DNA of 37,375 bases from Bacteroidetes bacterium UBA1947 (GTDB lineage Bacteria > Bacteroidota > Bacteroidia > Chitinophagales > Chitinophagaceae): positions 1 to 37,375 of the forward strand of contig DDET01000052.1 of the NCBI GenBank assembly GCA_002336915.1, read 5' to 3'. Positions 9,443 through 17,284 of the stretch are shown here, one piece after another. Numbering within the stretch: position 1 is the first letter of the stretch; each line of letters begins with the position of its first letter. The translations under genes were made by a program, and so were the position numbers. The notes under the pieces are model-generated. The model ran no database searches, was not told the origin of the DNA, and worked only from the letters and a program-made list of their open reading frames with translations.

Positions 9443-10657
9443 ATGTTAAGAAATAAGACATTGAAGAATACGTATGTCATATTGCTTTTTACTTTAATTA
9501 GCCTTTCGTCTTTTACCAGTTATGGCGATCCGCAGAGGCAAAATATATCCTTTGATTTTTACGGTGAGACTATCCAGGTTCCTTGCGATTATTTATCCGT
9601 GGTTGATTATAAGGGCCCTCTTTCCGACCAAAGTATACAGGCATTTTATGACGAGATAAGTGCCACTAACTACAAACCTGTGGTGCAGGCGCTGCTTGCC
9701 TATAAAATAAAGAATCAGCCCGACGACTGGTTGTTTTATCAGCTTATCCGGAAGACGGCCCAGTTAACCAGCCCCAAGGCCGCCAATTATTACCGCTATA
9801 CATTGTATAAATGGTTCCTGCTCAATAAAACAGGTTACGATGCCACGCTCTGCCTGGCGGGCGACAAACTTATGTTTTATGTGCAGAGTGAAGAGAATAT
9901 CTACGACATCCCCTATTACAAAGACAACGGCAAGCGATATGTTTGTTTGAATTACCACGACTACGCACATATTGATATAGTGAACAGCGAACTGCATAAG
10001 GTAGCTGTGTACGATGTAGGGGAGAAGGTGACGTTCTCATACAAGCTTACACACTTACCCAATTTTGCACCGGGCGATTACAAGGAGAAAGACCTTGAGT
10101 TCAATTACCACGATGTGGAGTACCATATCAAATTGAAGACAAATGACCAGGTGAAAACAATACTGGCCAATTACCCGGTAACCGACTACCAATCCTATTT
10201 CAACCTGCCGCTAAGCAACGGCACTTATGCCACGCTGATACCGCAACTGAAGGACAATATAAAGGGAATGAACGTGAAGAATGGTGTGGACTACCTGATG
10301 AACTTTACCCGCTACGCCTTCGCCTATGAGCCCGACAAGGAAAATTTCGGGAAAGAAAAGCATTTGTCAGCAGAGCAAACCCTGTTATATGACCATAGCG
10401 ACTGCGAAGACAGGGCCGCGCTTTTTTATTACCTGGTGAAAGAAATATACAATCTGCCCATGATCGTATTGGCATACCCGCATCATCTTACCATAGCTGT
10501 AAAATTCGACAAGCCCGTGGGCACGCCTATCCTTTACAATGGCAATGTCTATTCTGTGTGCGAACCAACGCCTCAGGAGCAAGACTTGCCCATAGGCAAG
10601 GTGTCGCACGATCTTCGTAACTCTTCCTACGAAGTAGCACTGGTGTATAATCCCTAA
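9443..10657 (+). CDS. Exported transglutaminase-like (papain-fold) protein
   Basis: A 404-residue protein with an N-terminal signal peptide (hydrophobic about 10-26, ending near SYG-D). Its C-terminal third carries a transglutaminase-like core: C321 in HSDCEDRAALFYYL and H347/H348 in YPHHLTIAV. The third triad position, usually Asp in 'CDPT', is Glu374 (SVCEPT). Transglutaminase-like domains in bacteria act as cysteine proteases, peptide ligases or structural modules. The D-to-E change leaves catalytic activity open. The N-terminal 280 residues are an uncharacterised extracytoplasmic part. A small TPR gene follows after 19 bases. Confidence 0.8.
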   Translation: MLRNKTLKNTYVILLFTLISLSSFTSYGDPQRQNISFDFYGETIQVPCDYLSVVDYKGPLSDQSIQAFYDEISATNYKPVVQALLAYKIKNQPDDWLFYQLIRKTAQLTSPKAANYYRYTLYKWFLLNKTGYDATLCLAGDKLMFYVQSEENIYDIPYYKDNGKRYVCLNYHDYAHIDIVNSELHKVAVYDVGEKVTFSYKLTHLPNFAPGDYKEKDLEFNYHDVEYHIKLKTNDQVKTILANYPVTDYQSYFNLPLSNGTYATLIPQLKDNIKGMNVKNGVDYLMNFTRYAFAYEPDKENFGKEKHLSAEQTLLYDHSDCEDRAALFYYLVKEIYNLPMIVLAYPHHLTIAVKFDKPVGTPILYNGNVYSVCEPTPQEQDLPIGKVSHDLRNSSYEVALVYNP

Positions 10658-10676
10658 ATGAATCAATTATCTTTGA

Positions 10677-11105
10677 ATGATGAATATTGATCCGGAGAAT
10701 CCTGTGGTAAAATGCTGCGCGGAAGGTATCCAACGGGAGATGGAGGGTAAGGCAGGCGAGGCCACCCAGCTATATCTGCATGCCTGGGGGCTAAAAAGCA
10801 ACGATTACGAAGCCTGTATAGCAGCACACTACCTTGCCCGTGTACAAACTAGTCCGGAGGACATATTACACTGGAACTGCGAGGCGCTGAAATATGCTAA
10901 AAAGGTAAACGATGAAAGCGTGCGTATGTTCTACCCATCCCTATACCTTAATATCGGCAGAGCGTACGAGAACATGGGCAATAATATCGAAGCAATAAAA
11001 AACTATAGGTCTGGTGCAGCAATTGTGAATACACTTCCGGACGACAGGCTGGGAAACATAACGCGTGATGCCATTAACCGGGCCCTGGAACGTGTAACAA
11101 AATGA
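10677..11105 (+). CDS. Small TPR-like protein
   Basis: A 142-residue soluble, all-helical protein. Residues about 20-45 (EGKAGEATQLYLHAWGLKSN) and 95-125 (LYLNIGRAYENMGNNIEAIK) fit the TPR consensus, with a possible third repeat between them. Such proteins bind partner proteins; no catalytic motif is present. Two consecutive ATGs (10677, 10680) could serve as start. It follows the transglutaminase-like gene closely and converges on the MATE gene, whose stop is only 12 bases away. Confidence 0.75.
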   Translation: MMNIDPENPVVKCCAEGIQREMEGKAGEATQLYLHAWGLKSNDYEACIAAHYLARVQTSPEDILHWNCEALKYAKKVNDESVRMFYPSLYLNIGRAYENMGNNIEAIKNYRSGAAIVNTLPDDRLGNITRDAINRALERVTK

Positions 11106-11117
11106 TATCGGGAGCCA

Positions 11118-12497
11118 TCACACTTTGACTGTCTTCCATCTTCCTTTCCTGAAATAATACCAGGCAATTAATGCGATCAGTGTTTCCGCTGCCGGTATCG
11201 CAATGAATGCCCCCGTTGACTTCATGCCCAGGCCCTTTGCAAGGTAATAAGCCAGGGGTACCTGGAATAACCAGAAGCACACGAAATTAATAACCGTTGG
11301 CGTGCGGGTATCGCCGGCGCCATTCAGCGCCTGCGTCATTACCATACCAATGCCGTAAAAGATAAAGCCCATGCCCATGATCTTAAGTGCCTGCGCACCG
11401 AATGTTATAACCGCCTCATCCTGCGAAAAGAAATGAATGATAGGGCGCGAACAAAACACAAATAAGATCATTACGAAACTCATGAATATGGCATTGTACT
11501 TAGCCGTCAGGAAAACACTTTGCTGCGCTCTTTCTACCTGCTTTGCACCAAGGTTTTGCCCTACCAAAGTTGCCGCAGCATTGCTTAAGCCCCATGCAGG
11601 TAGTATAAAGAACACTAAGTTGCGGATAGCTATCTGGTAGCCTGCCGATGCGGTAGTGCCGCCGGTTTCGGCCACTATCTTTGCCAGTACTATCCAACTG
11701 CCGCTGGCTATGATGAACTGCAGGGTAGCAGGCCATGCTATGGTAATAATGGATTTAATAATAGCCGGATCAAATTTGAAATGGTGTTTGTGAAACCTTA
11801 ATATACCGCTGCCTTTGAACAGGTGGTAGCACTGGTAGAGCACACCGGTGCTCCTGCCTATAACCGTTGCGATAGCCGCGCCTTTTAATCCGAAGAAGTG
11901 AATGAAGATAGGGCAGAGTATGATGTTGATAATGCTAGCGATCCACAGGCTTTTCATGGCCATTGCTGCATCGCCGGCACCGCGGAAAATGCCGTTTATA
12001 AGAAATAGTAACATGATCGCGGCACTGCCGCCAAACATGATGCGCGTGAAAATAGCCCCGTCTCTTACCACCTCAGTGCTGGCGCCCATAAGTGAAAGGA
12101 TGTTGTCCGCAAACACCGCACCTGTAATGCTTGTTATTAGGATCACTATGGCGGCTACTATGAGCGACTGTGCGCCCGCGTGTGCAGCATCTTCGGGGTT
12201 CTTTTCGCCTATCCTCCGTGCAACAATAGCTGTGGCTGCGGTACTCAGGCCTATGGCTATGGAGTAAACAATAGTAATGACCGACTCAGTAAGGCCTACT
12301 GTTGCAATGGCGTTTTGGCCCAGCTTGCCCACAAAGAACATATCCACCACCGCAAACACACTCTCAAGACTCAGCTCCAGTATCATAGGTATTGCCAGCA
12401 GGAACACGGCTTTTCGTATACTGCCTTGTGTATAGTCCTGCTGCTCACCGTTAAGCGATTGCCGGATGATGCTGAATATTTTTGTCGCAGTTTTCAT
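11118..12497 (-). CDS. MATE family multidrug/cation efflux transporter
   Basis: A 459-residue inner-membrane antiporter. After a short cytosolic start (residues 1-25, with YTQGSIRKAVFLLAIPMILE), twelve hydrophobic helices can be followed in two related halves. Conserved MATE features are visible: ELSLESVFAVVDMFFVGKLG in helices 1-2, AAATLVGQNLGAKQVERAQ in the second half, and IFYGIGMVMTQALNGAGDTR near helix 10. MATE proteins export organic cations and drugs in exchange for Na+ or H+. The substrate is not predictable. It is the last gene of a minus-strand run (ArsR-DoxX-small protein-MATE), though a 76-bp gap before it may hold its own promoter. Confidence 0.94.
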   Translation of the reverse strand: MKTATKIFSIIRQSLNGEQQDYTQGSIRKAVFLLAIPMILELSLESVFAVVDMFFVGKLGQNAIATVGLTESVITIVYSIAIGLSTAATAIVARRIGEKNPEDAAHAGAQSLIVAAIVILITSITGAVFADNILSLMGASTEVVRDGAIFTRIMFGGSAAIMLLFLINGIFRGAGDAAMAMKSLWIASIINIILCPIFIHFFGLKGAAIATVIGRSTGVLYQCYHLFKGSGILRFHKHHFKFDPAIIKSIITIAWPATLQFIIASGSWIVLAKIVAETGGTTASAGYQIAIRNLVFFILPAWGLSNAAATLVGQNLGAKQVERAQQSVFLTAKYNAIFMSFVMILFVFCSRPIIHFFSQDEAVITFGAQALKIMGMGFIFYGIGMVMTQALNGAGDTRTPTVINFVCFWLFQVPLAYYLAKGLGMKSTGAFIAIPAAETLIALIAWYYFRKGRWKTVKV

Positions 12498-12573
12498 GGT
12501 GTGGTAAACCGGTGCTTAGGAAGCGAGCGCGAATGTAGTTTAATTTTAATAATTGATGCTTATAGCCTTATTG

Positions 12574-12780
12574 TCAGTCCAGTACTTCGCAATGGCAATT
12601 GTGCTTGTTCAGCAATTGAATGACCGTCTCGTTGCAAATGTTCATTCCTTCTAATCTTAATATCCTGTCGCAATCTTCAAGGTCGAAGTTTATCCGGCAA
12701 TGCGGGAACGCAAGGGACAGAACGCCTAAGAGCGCTGTCTCCATATGTACCTGTACATTCGTTTTAAATACTTCTACCAT
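12574..12780 (-). CDS. Small ferredoxin-like-fold protein without metal motif
   Basis: A 68-residue protein. The pattern strand (VEVFKTNVQ), helix (METALLGVLSLAFP), strand-turn-strand (CRINFDLEDCDRILRLEG), helix (ICNETVIQLLNKHN), strand (CHCEVLD) is that of heavy-metal-associated (HMA) copper chaperones. The CxxC metal-binding loop after the first strand is absent. Four or five cysteines are scattered, including C-H-C near the end. It lies 12 bases after the DoxX gene and is probably co-transcribed. Possible roles are a redox or non-metal protein interaction; none is established. Confidence 0.75.
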   Translation of the reverse strand: MVEVFKTNVQVHMETALLGVLSLAFPHCRINFDLEDCDRILRLEGMNICNETVIQLLNKHNCHCEVLD

Positions 12781-12791
12781 TATTGTCCTTT

Positions 12792-13166
12792 TTAGTTTTG
12801 TTTCGCACTCAATCTTTTATGAAAGTAGATGTATGATATAATGCCTGGAACAATCCAAATGGCAAGTGTCAGCATCAGGGGGTCTGGTTTTACTGACAGG
12901 CCCGAATAAATAGCCCCCGCAAGATCAATAGCAAGCCCCGCATAAGCCCATTCTTTAAGGCGCGGGAAGCCAGGTATCAGTATGACTATTACACCTATTA
13001 TTTTAGCTATGCCGATGAATGGGATAATGTATTTGGGATAACCGAGTTGGGTCACCATGATGTTTATGGCATCGCTGCTTACAACAGCATCCGGGATAGC
13101 TGAGAGCAGCATTAGTGCGGCAAAGATGCCTGTCGATATCCAGTAGATAATGTTTATTTTTTTCAT
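12792..13166 (-). CDS. DoxX-like membrane protein
   Basis: A 124-residue protein with four membrane helices (about 5-24, 45-64, 70-90, 97-116). The text KIIGVIVILIPGFPRLKEWAYAG matches the DoxX/DoxD-like family as found in Bacteroidota. The family is linked loosely to redox or quinone metabolism; its biochemical role is unclear. It lies between the ArsR-type regulator (94 bases upstream) and the small HMA-like protein (12 bases downstream). DoxX genes next to ArsR and SRPBCC genes are a frequent neighbourhood. Confidence 0.85.
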   Translation of the reverse strand: MKKINIIYWISTGIFAALMLLSAIPDAVVSSDAINIMVTQLGYPKYIIPFIGIAKIIGVIVILIPGFPRLKEWAYAGLAIDLAGAIYSGLSVKPDPLMLTLAIWIVPGIISYIYFHKRLSAKQN

Positions 13167-13259
13167 TTGCTTAGGTTTTTTGAGATGGATGTTTGTGTTT
13201 TCGGTTATTGTATTCTTTGTTTTAATTGGTGAAAGGCATTAATTCAGGTAATAATTATT

Positions 13260-13616
13260 TCATTTTTGTTTTCCACTTTTCCGGCTTTTGGTTTTTATAC
13301 CGGGTTTGGTTTGTATTTCGTTCAGGTACGTTTCCAGTGCATCCAGTTTAGTTTCCCAGAATTGCCTGTATTGTCCTATCCAGTCCGATACTTCACCCAG
13401 CTTTCCCAGCTTTGCTTCACAATAGCGTTCGCGCCCCTTTTGTTTCACCTCCACCAGCCCGCACTCGGTGAGTATCTTCACGTGCTTATAGATAGCTGCG
13501 CGGCTTATATCAAAGTGCTCTGTCACAGAGTTCACATTGAGCGATTGATGCGCTATCATATTCAATATCTCTCTCCTCGTAGGGTCGGCTATCGCCTGGA
13601 AAACATCTCGTCTCAT
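13260..13616 (-). CDS. ArsR-family winged-helix transcriptional repressor
   Basis: A 118-residue winged-helix regulator starting MRRDVFQAIADPTRREIL; the in-frame TTG at 13625 is rejected. Residues 1-85 form the ArsR fold, with recognition helix around FDISRAAIYKHVKILTECGL and wing VEVKQKGRERYCEA. The metal-binding Cys pair of ArsR/SmtB sensors is absent. This is the non-metal subclass that often controls SRPBCC/AHSA1 genes. The C-terminus is lysine-rich. Two 15-bp repeats directly upstream (13620-13660) are the likely operator, so it probably represses itself and its downstream DoxX gene. Confidence 0.9.
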   Translation of the reverse strand: MRRDVFQAIADPTRREILNMIAHQSLNVNSVTEHFDISRAAIYKHVKILTECGLVEVKQKGRERYCEAKLGKLGEVSDWIGQYRQFWETKLDALETYLNEIQTKPGIKTKSRKSGKQK

Positions 13617-13619
13617 AAA

Positions 13620-13660
13620 ATGCAACCTTTTGGTATCGCAAATATATGCAACCTTTTGGT
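13620..13660 (-). promoter_or_regulatory. Duplicated operator-like repeat before ArsR gene
   Basis: The 15-mer ATGCAACCTTTTGGT occurs exactly twice, at 13620-13634 and 13646-13660, with start-to-start distance 26 bp. Each copy has inverted ACC-N4-GGT arms. The nearer copy lies three bases upstream of the regulator's start codon, so a bound repressor would cover the transcription or translation start. Its role as an ArsR-type operator is inferred from position. Confidence 0.7.
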
Positions 13661-13739
13661 TTCTCGAAATTTTTCTAAAACTTTTACAGGCCGGCTTTCG
13701 CTGCAGCTAAATGCCCCTTTCCTAAAAATGGTCCTATTA

Positions 13740-14267
13740 TTATTGTTCCAGCGCTGCTTTAAGGTTTTGCAGGCTGGTCTGCATATCTTTTCCCAACATC
13801 TTCTTCAGGTTGAAGAGCATGTATATCACCTTCATTCCATAAGTGAGTGTGCCAACAAACCCAAATTTCACTTTTGCCTGGCCTTGTGTAAGGGCCTCGG
13901 TTGTCATGTACAGGCTGGCAACATTCTTGAACGGCTTCTCAAATCGAACTTCAATATCTATTCTTTCGCCCTCGGCAATGCTCATTATTTTTTCTTCGCC
14001 TTTGCCTACATTTTTGTTGCTGCTGTCCCATGCGTAGATGAAACCTACTGTACCATCTGTACCTGTCGCTGTTTTTTTCGACTTGGGGTCTTCCATTACC
14101 CATTTATTGTACTGCTCCTGGTTACGTAGATATTTTATGTAGTCGAAGACGGTTTGCTTAGGCTGTTCAATGATCACTTCACGTTCTATAAGGTACTTGC
14201 TGCCTGAGAGGCCTGCGACGATCAATATAAATGCTGTGAGCCCAATGATGATGAATAAGATGGTCAT
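13740..14267 (-). CDS. Membrane-anchored SRPBCC (START-like) protein
   Basis: A 175-residue protein with one N-terminal membrane helix (residues 3-22, LFIIIGLTAFILIVAGLS). It is followed by a polyketide-cyclase/SRPBCC domain: VIIEQPKQTVFDYI, then YNKWVMEDP, GTVGFIYAWD, IDIEVRFEKP, and the long C-terminal helix ending in NLKAALEQ. The fold makes a deep hydrophobic pocket for lipids or small aromatics; no ligand can be named. It starts 15 bases after the VOC gene, so the two form an operon read toward the ArsR gene. Confidence 0.88.
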   Translation of the reverse strand: MTILFIIIGLTAFILIVAGLSGSKYLIEREVIIEQPKQTVFDYIKYLRNQEQYNKWVMEDPKSKKTATGTDGTVGFIYAWDSSNKNVGKGEEKIMSIAEGERIDIEVRFEKPFKNVASLYMTTEALTQGQAKVKFGFVGTLTYGMKVIYMLFNLKKMLGKDMQTSLQNLKAALEQ

Positions 14268-14282
14268 GGTTTTATCTTTTGT

Positions 14283-14717
14283 TTAGTTAGCGCCCATTTG
14301 GTTAGTATCATAGCTCACCATCCACTGTATACCATATTTGTCTGTGAACATGCCGAAGTAAGCGCCCCAAAAGGCCTTTTCAAGTGGCATAGTGATCTTT
14401 CCGCCTGCAGACAGCTCGCCGAAAATCCTTTTCGTCTCTTCTTCGCTATCTGTCTGGATAGAGATGTGGAAGTTATCGCCTCTTGTGCCCGGGCCATATG
14501 TTTCGGGCCTGTCGCAACCCATAAGAGTGGTCTCATTGCCTATCGGTAAGGCGATATGCATGATCCTTTCTGAGCTTTGTGCTCCCGGGGGTGCCTGCTC
14601 GGGCATATCTTTATAGCGCATGATAGTTTGAAACTCGCCGCCAAATACTGATTTGTAGAAAGTAAATGCTTCCTCTGTGTTACCGTAGAAGTTCAGGTAT
14701 GGATTGATCTTTGCCAT
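14283..14717 (-). CDS. PhnB-like VOC superfamily protein
   Basis: A 144-residue glyoxalase/bleomycin-resistance-fold protein of the PhnB-like group. The start INPYLNFYGNTEEAFTFYKS and the later MHIALPIGNETTLMGCD and EEETKRIFGELSAGGKITMP are typical. The end GAYFGMFTDKYGIQWMVSY is the diagnostic PhnB tail. Most PhnB-like proteins have no proven enzyme activity. It is the first gene of a two-gene operon with SRPBCC. A TACTTTTG box (14770-14763) lies 46 bases upstream. It is divergent from the GlxA-like regulator, which may control it. Confidence 0.92.
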   Translation of the reverse strand: MAKINPYLNFYGNTEEAFTFYKSVFGGEFQTIMRYKDMPEQAPPGAQSSERIMHIALPIGNETTLMGCDRPETYGPGTRGDNFHISIQTDSEEETKRIFGELSAGGKITMPLEKAFWGAYFGMFTDKYGIQWMVSYDTNQMGAN

Positions 14718-14762
14718 TGTGTTAATTTTTATTGTTTTTTGAATATTGTCTCATTGTCGGTA

Positions 14763-14770
14763 CAAAAGTA
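14763..14770 (-). promoter_or_regulatory. Candidate -7 box for the VOC-SRPBCC operon
   Basis: TACTTTTG on the minus strand fits the Bacteroidota -7 consensus TAnnTTTG exactly, about 46 bases before the VOC start codon. No matching TTTG -33 box was found at the usual distance. Confidence 0.35.
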
Positions 14771-14822
14771 TTGTGCATAAATGGACCGGGTGGGGTGTTA
14801 AAACGGCAATATTAGGGGTTGG

Positions 14823-14849
14823 TTGCGACAATTACTTTTTTTAAATTTG
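14823..14849 (+). promoter_or_regulatory. Candidate promoter for GlxA-like regulator
   Basis: TTG (14823-14825) and TAAATTTG (14842-14849) fit the Bacteroidota -33/-7 pattern, with a shorter spacer (16) than usual. The -7 box ends only four bases before the first ATG, so the message would be leaderless or nearly so. Alternatively, the GGAG at 14849-14852 acts as a ribosome site for the ATG at 14857 and the promoter lies elsewhere. Confidence 0.3.
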
Positions 14850-14853
14850 GAGT

Positions 14854-15834
14854 ATGATGCACATATCGATATTAGTTCCGAAAGCCGCAATATTGGGCAG
14901 CCTTGAAGGCACAAGGCAACTATTTACGCAGGTGAACCAGTTTTGCAAAATGCGTGGTATGCCGCCATTATTCAAAGTGCAACTGGTAGGACTTGACAAG
15001 GAGACCACGGTAGCGGGTGGCCTGTACACGGTGAACTCCGATGTATTGCTGAAGGATGTTAAGAAAACAAATCTCATCGTGATCCCGGCTATAGACGGCG
15101 ATCTTACCAAGGCATTGGAAGTAAACAGCGCATTTGTACCATGGATCGTAAAGCAATATAAGAATGGAGCAGAAGTGGCAAGCCTTTGCCTCGGGGCATT
15201 CCTCCTGGCCTCAACAGGTCTACTCGAGGGCAGGAAGTGTGCTACACATTGGGGTGCGGCCAATGAATTCAGAAAAATGTTCCCGGGCGTGGAGCTGATA
15301 ACGGAGAAGATCATTACCGAGGAACAGGGCATTTATTCCAGCGGCGGTGCCTTTTCTTACCTCAACCTGATACTGCATCTTATAGATAAATATGCAGGCC
15401 ACGATATGGCTATACTTTGTGCTAAGATATTTGCCATAGAGATCGAGCGCGATAACCAGGCTTCGTTCATAATTTTCCAGGGACAGAAGGAACACGAGGA
15501 TGAGCCTGTTAAAAAAGCACAAGAATTCATTGAGACCAACTACCAGGACAAGACAACTGTTGATCAATTGGCAGGTATGTTTGCTATTGGCCGCAGGAGC
15601 TTTGAACGCAGGTTTAAGAAGGCGACAGACAATACAGTATCAGAGTATATACAGAGAGTGAAGGTAGAGGCCGCTAAGAAGGAGCTTGAACTAAGCAGGA
15701 AAACGGTAAATGAAGTAATGTACGAAGTGGGTTATTCTGATATCAAAGCATTCCGTACAACCTTTAAGAAAGTTACCGGCCTTTCACCATTGGAATACAG
15801 GCACAAGTACAATAGGCAGGCAATGGTGGCTTAA
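14854..15834 (+). CDS. GlxA-type transcriptional regulator (DJ-1/PfpI + AraC HTH)
   Basis: A 326-residue regulator. Residues about 3-190 are a DJ-1/PfpI-like domain with strands ISILVPKAAI and LIVIPAIDGD and the nucleophile-elbow Cys in ASLCLGAFLLA. Residues about 230-320 are an AraC-type double helix-turn-helix (TTVDQLAGMFAIGRRSFERR, then VNEVMYEVGYSDIKAFRTTF, ending LSPLEYRHKY). In this family the N-terminal domain is usually a ligand or oxidation sensor, not an enzyme. It is divergent from VOC-SRPBCC and is their likely regulator. Two adjacent ATGs (14854, 14857) are possible starts. Confidence 0.93.
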   Translation: MMHISILVPKAAILGSLEGTRQLFTQVNQFCKMRGMPPLFKVQLVGLDKETTVAGGLYTVNSDVLLKDVKKTNLIVIPAIDGDLTKALEVNSAFVPWIVKQYKNGAEVASLCLGAFLLASTGLLEGRKCATHWGAANEFRKMFPGVELITEKIITEEQGIYSSGGAFSYLNLILHLIDKYAGHDMAILCAKIFAIEIERDNQASFIIFQGQKEHEDEPVKKAQEFIETNYQDKTTVDQLAGMFAIGRRSFERRFKKATDNTVSEYIQRVKVEAAKKELELSRKTVNEVMYEVGYSDIKAFRTTFKKVTGLSPLEYRHKYNRQAMVA

Positions 15835-15839
15835 GGTTC

Positions 15840-16508
15840 TTAGAAATCAATTTCTACCAGTTGGCTCTTAACAGCATAAAGCACGAGCCCCGCTGTATTG
15901 CGCGCCCCTGTTTTGTCAAGTAATTTTTGCCTGTGCCCATCAACTGTCCGTATGCTGATGTACAATTTGGCTGCTATCTCACTGGCCGTATATTCTTTGC
16001 AGATCAGGCGTAGTACATCTATCTCCCGTCCTGAAATATCTATCCCTTGCCCGGCATTAAATGAAAGTTGTTTTTTGCCGGCTACAGCCTTTTTTTTAAT
16101 TGCCGATAGGATGTGTTCATTAAAATAGAAACCCGATTTTACTACTTCCCTTATTGCTTTTTCCACCTCTTCGGGTTCCGCATTTTTGATAAGGTATCCA
16201 CTGGCCCCTTTTTCTATTATCCGCGTTATGTAGGCTTCTTCGTCATATATAGAAAGGGCAATGACCTTGATGTGGGGATATTGCTTGTGTATGATCTCCG
16301 TTGCATCTATCCCGTTTAGCACGGGCATATTCAGGTCCATCAGTATCACATCGGGAATGTTTGCCGGATTTTCTAAAAGTGTAAGCAGATCCTTTCCGTG
16401 CGATGCTTCAGCAATGACATTGATACCTCGCAATTCATTGAGCAGGGCACACAGACCCTTTCGAAATAGCAATTGATCATCAGCAAGTATTAGATTTATT
16501 GGCATCAT
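15840..16508 (-). CDS. NarL/LuxR-type response regulator
   Basis: A 222-residue two-domain regulator. The receiver has the acidic pair D10-D11 (LADDQ), phospho-acceptor D58 (LMDLNMP), S in ALSIYD and K in YLIKNAE. The C-terminal LuxR helix-turn-helix (about 150-215) reads ISGREIDVLRLICKEYTASE, then YISIRTVDGHRQKLLDKTG. Its start overlaps the kinase stop by four bases (ATGA), so the two are translationally coupled and form a cognate pair. It activates or represses unknown promoters when phosphorylated. It converges on the GlxA gene with only a five-base gap. Confidence 0.96.
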   Translation of the reverse strand: MMPINLILADDQLLFRKGLCALLNELRGINVIAEASHGKDLLTLLENPANIPDVILMDLNMPVLNGIDATEIIHKQYPHIKVIALSIYDEEAYITRIIEKGASGYLIKNAEPEEVEKAIREVVKSGFYFNEHILSAIKKKAVAGKKQLSFNAGQGIDISGREIDVLRLICKEYTASEIAAKLYISIRTVDGHRQKLLDKTGARNTAGLVLYAVKSQLVEIDF

Positions 16509-17284
16509 ACTATTCTCAAGATAATAGGAATGTTAATCATAACCCGAACTGTATTGTCTTCCGACGTTTGGTATTTTATAGTGCCGTGTATCTGGTTCAC
16601 TCTGCTTAATATATTCTTTAAACCGAGCGAATTGCTTCTAAGCTTGCTTTGGTAATCATATCCCTTTCCATTGTCTGTATATTTGACATGGATTTGCCCG
16701 CCCGAGCTATTTATCGACATGCTCACTTTTGTTGCTGTTGAATGTTTTAATGTGTTGTTTATAAGCTCCTGCAGTATCCTGTACAAGGCTAAGTCTATTA
16801 AATAGTCGCAGCGCGTTCCCTGCATGTCGATCTCCACATTCATAAGCAGGTCCGAGTATTTAATCAGCTTTTCACATAGGTTTCTTACAGCAAACTCAAG
16901 ACCAAAATCTTCCAGACCCGGTGGCAGGAGGTCATAGGATATTCGTCTTACATTGTCTATAGTTTGATCGATGATGTCTTTTGCCTCCGTGCCGGTATAT
17001 TGATCTGTTCGCGCCACCTGCAGCCGCAAGGCCGACAATTTTGCGCCTATTTCGTCATGCAGGTCGCTGGCTATACGGGCACGCTCTTTTTCAAGTGTTA
17101 TGATGTTGCTGTACACCAGTTCCGCCTGGTAGGCCGTTTCCCGTTGTTGCTTTTGCCAGTTCTGCAACAATAGCTTTTTTTGATACGTGATAAAAAAGAT
17201 AATTAGGCCCATTGCCAGGACTATCATTCCTGTTGTGCCTGCCAAAAGCACAAAATAATTATTTATGCCTTGCTGGTGCTCCAT
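16505..17284 (-). CDS. NarX/DesK-type sensor histidine kinase
   Basis: About 259 residues from the ATG at 17284; a GTG at 17317 is an alternative that deepens overlap with the upstream gene. One membrane helix near the N-terminus (YFVLLAGTTGMIVLAMGLII) is followed by a coiled coil, then HisKA_3 with phospho-His in IASDLHDEIGAKLSALRL (H76 from the ATG start). The HATPase domain has N-box LQELINNTLKHS, G1 YTDNGKGYD and G2 SLGLKNILSRV. There is almost no sensory domain. Sensing is therefore probably done by the 7-TM protein encoded directly upstream, whose gene overlaps this one by 22 bases. Confidence 0.93.
   Translation of the reverse strand: MEHQQGINNYFVLLAGTTGMIVLAMGLIIFFITYQKKLLLQNWQKQQRETAYQAELVYSNIITLEKERARIASDLHDEIGAKLSALRLQVARTDQYTGTEAKDIIDQTIDNVRRISYDLLPPGLEDFGLEFAVRNLCEKLIKYSDLLMNVEIDMQGTRCDYLIDLALYRILQELINNTLKHSTATKVSMSINSSGGQIHVKYTDNGKGYDYQSKLRSNSLGLKNILSRVNQIHGTIKYQTSEDNTVRVMINIPIILRIV

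Noticed and set aside
13266..14129. 287-aa open frame on the plus strand
   Set aside because: Antisense to the ArsR and SRPBCC genes, which have clear domains; composition (many Phe, Cys, Leu) is typical of a shadow frame.
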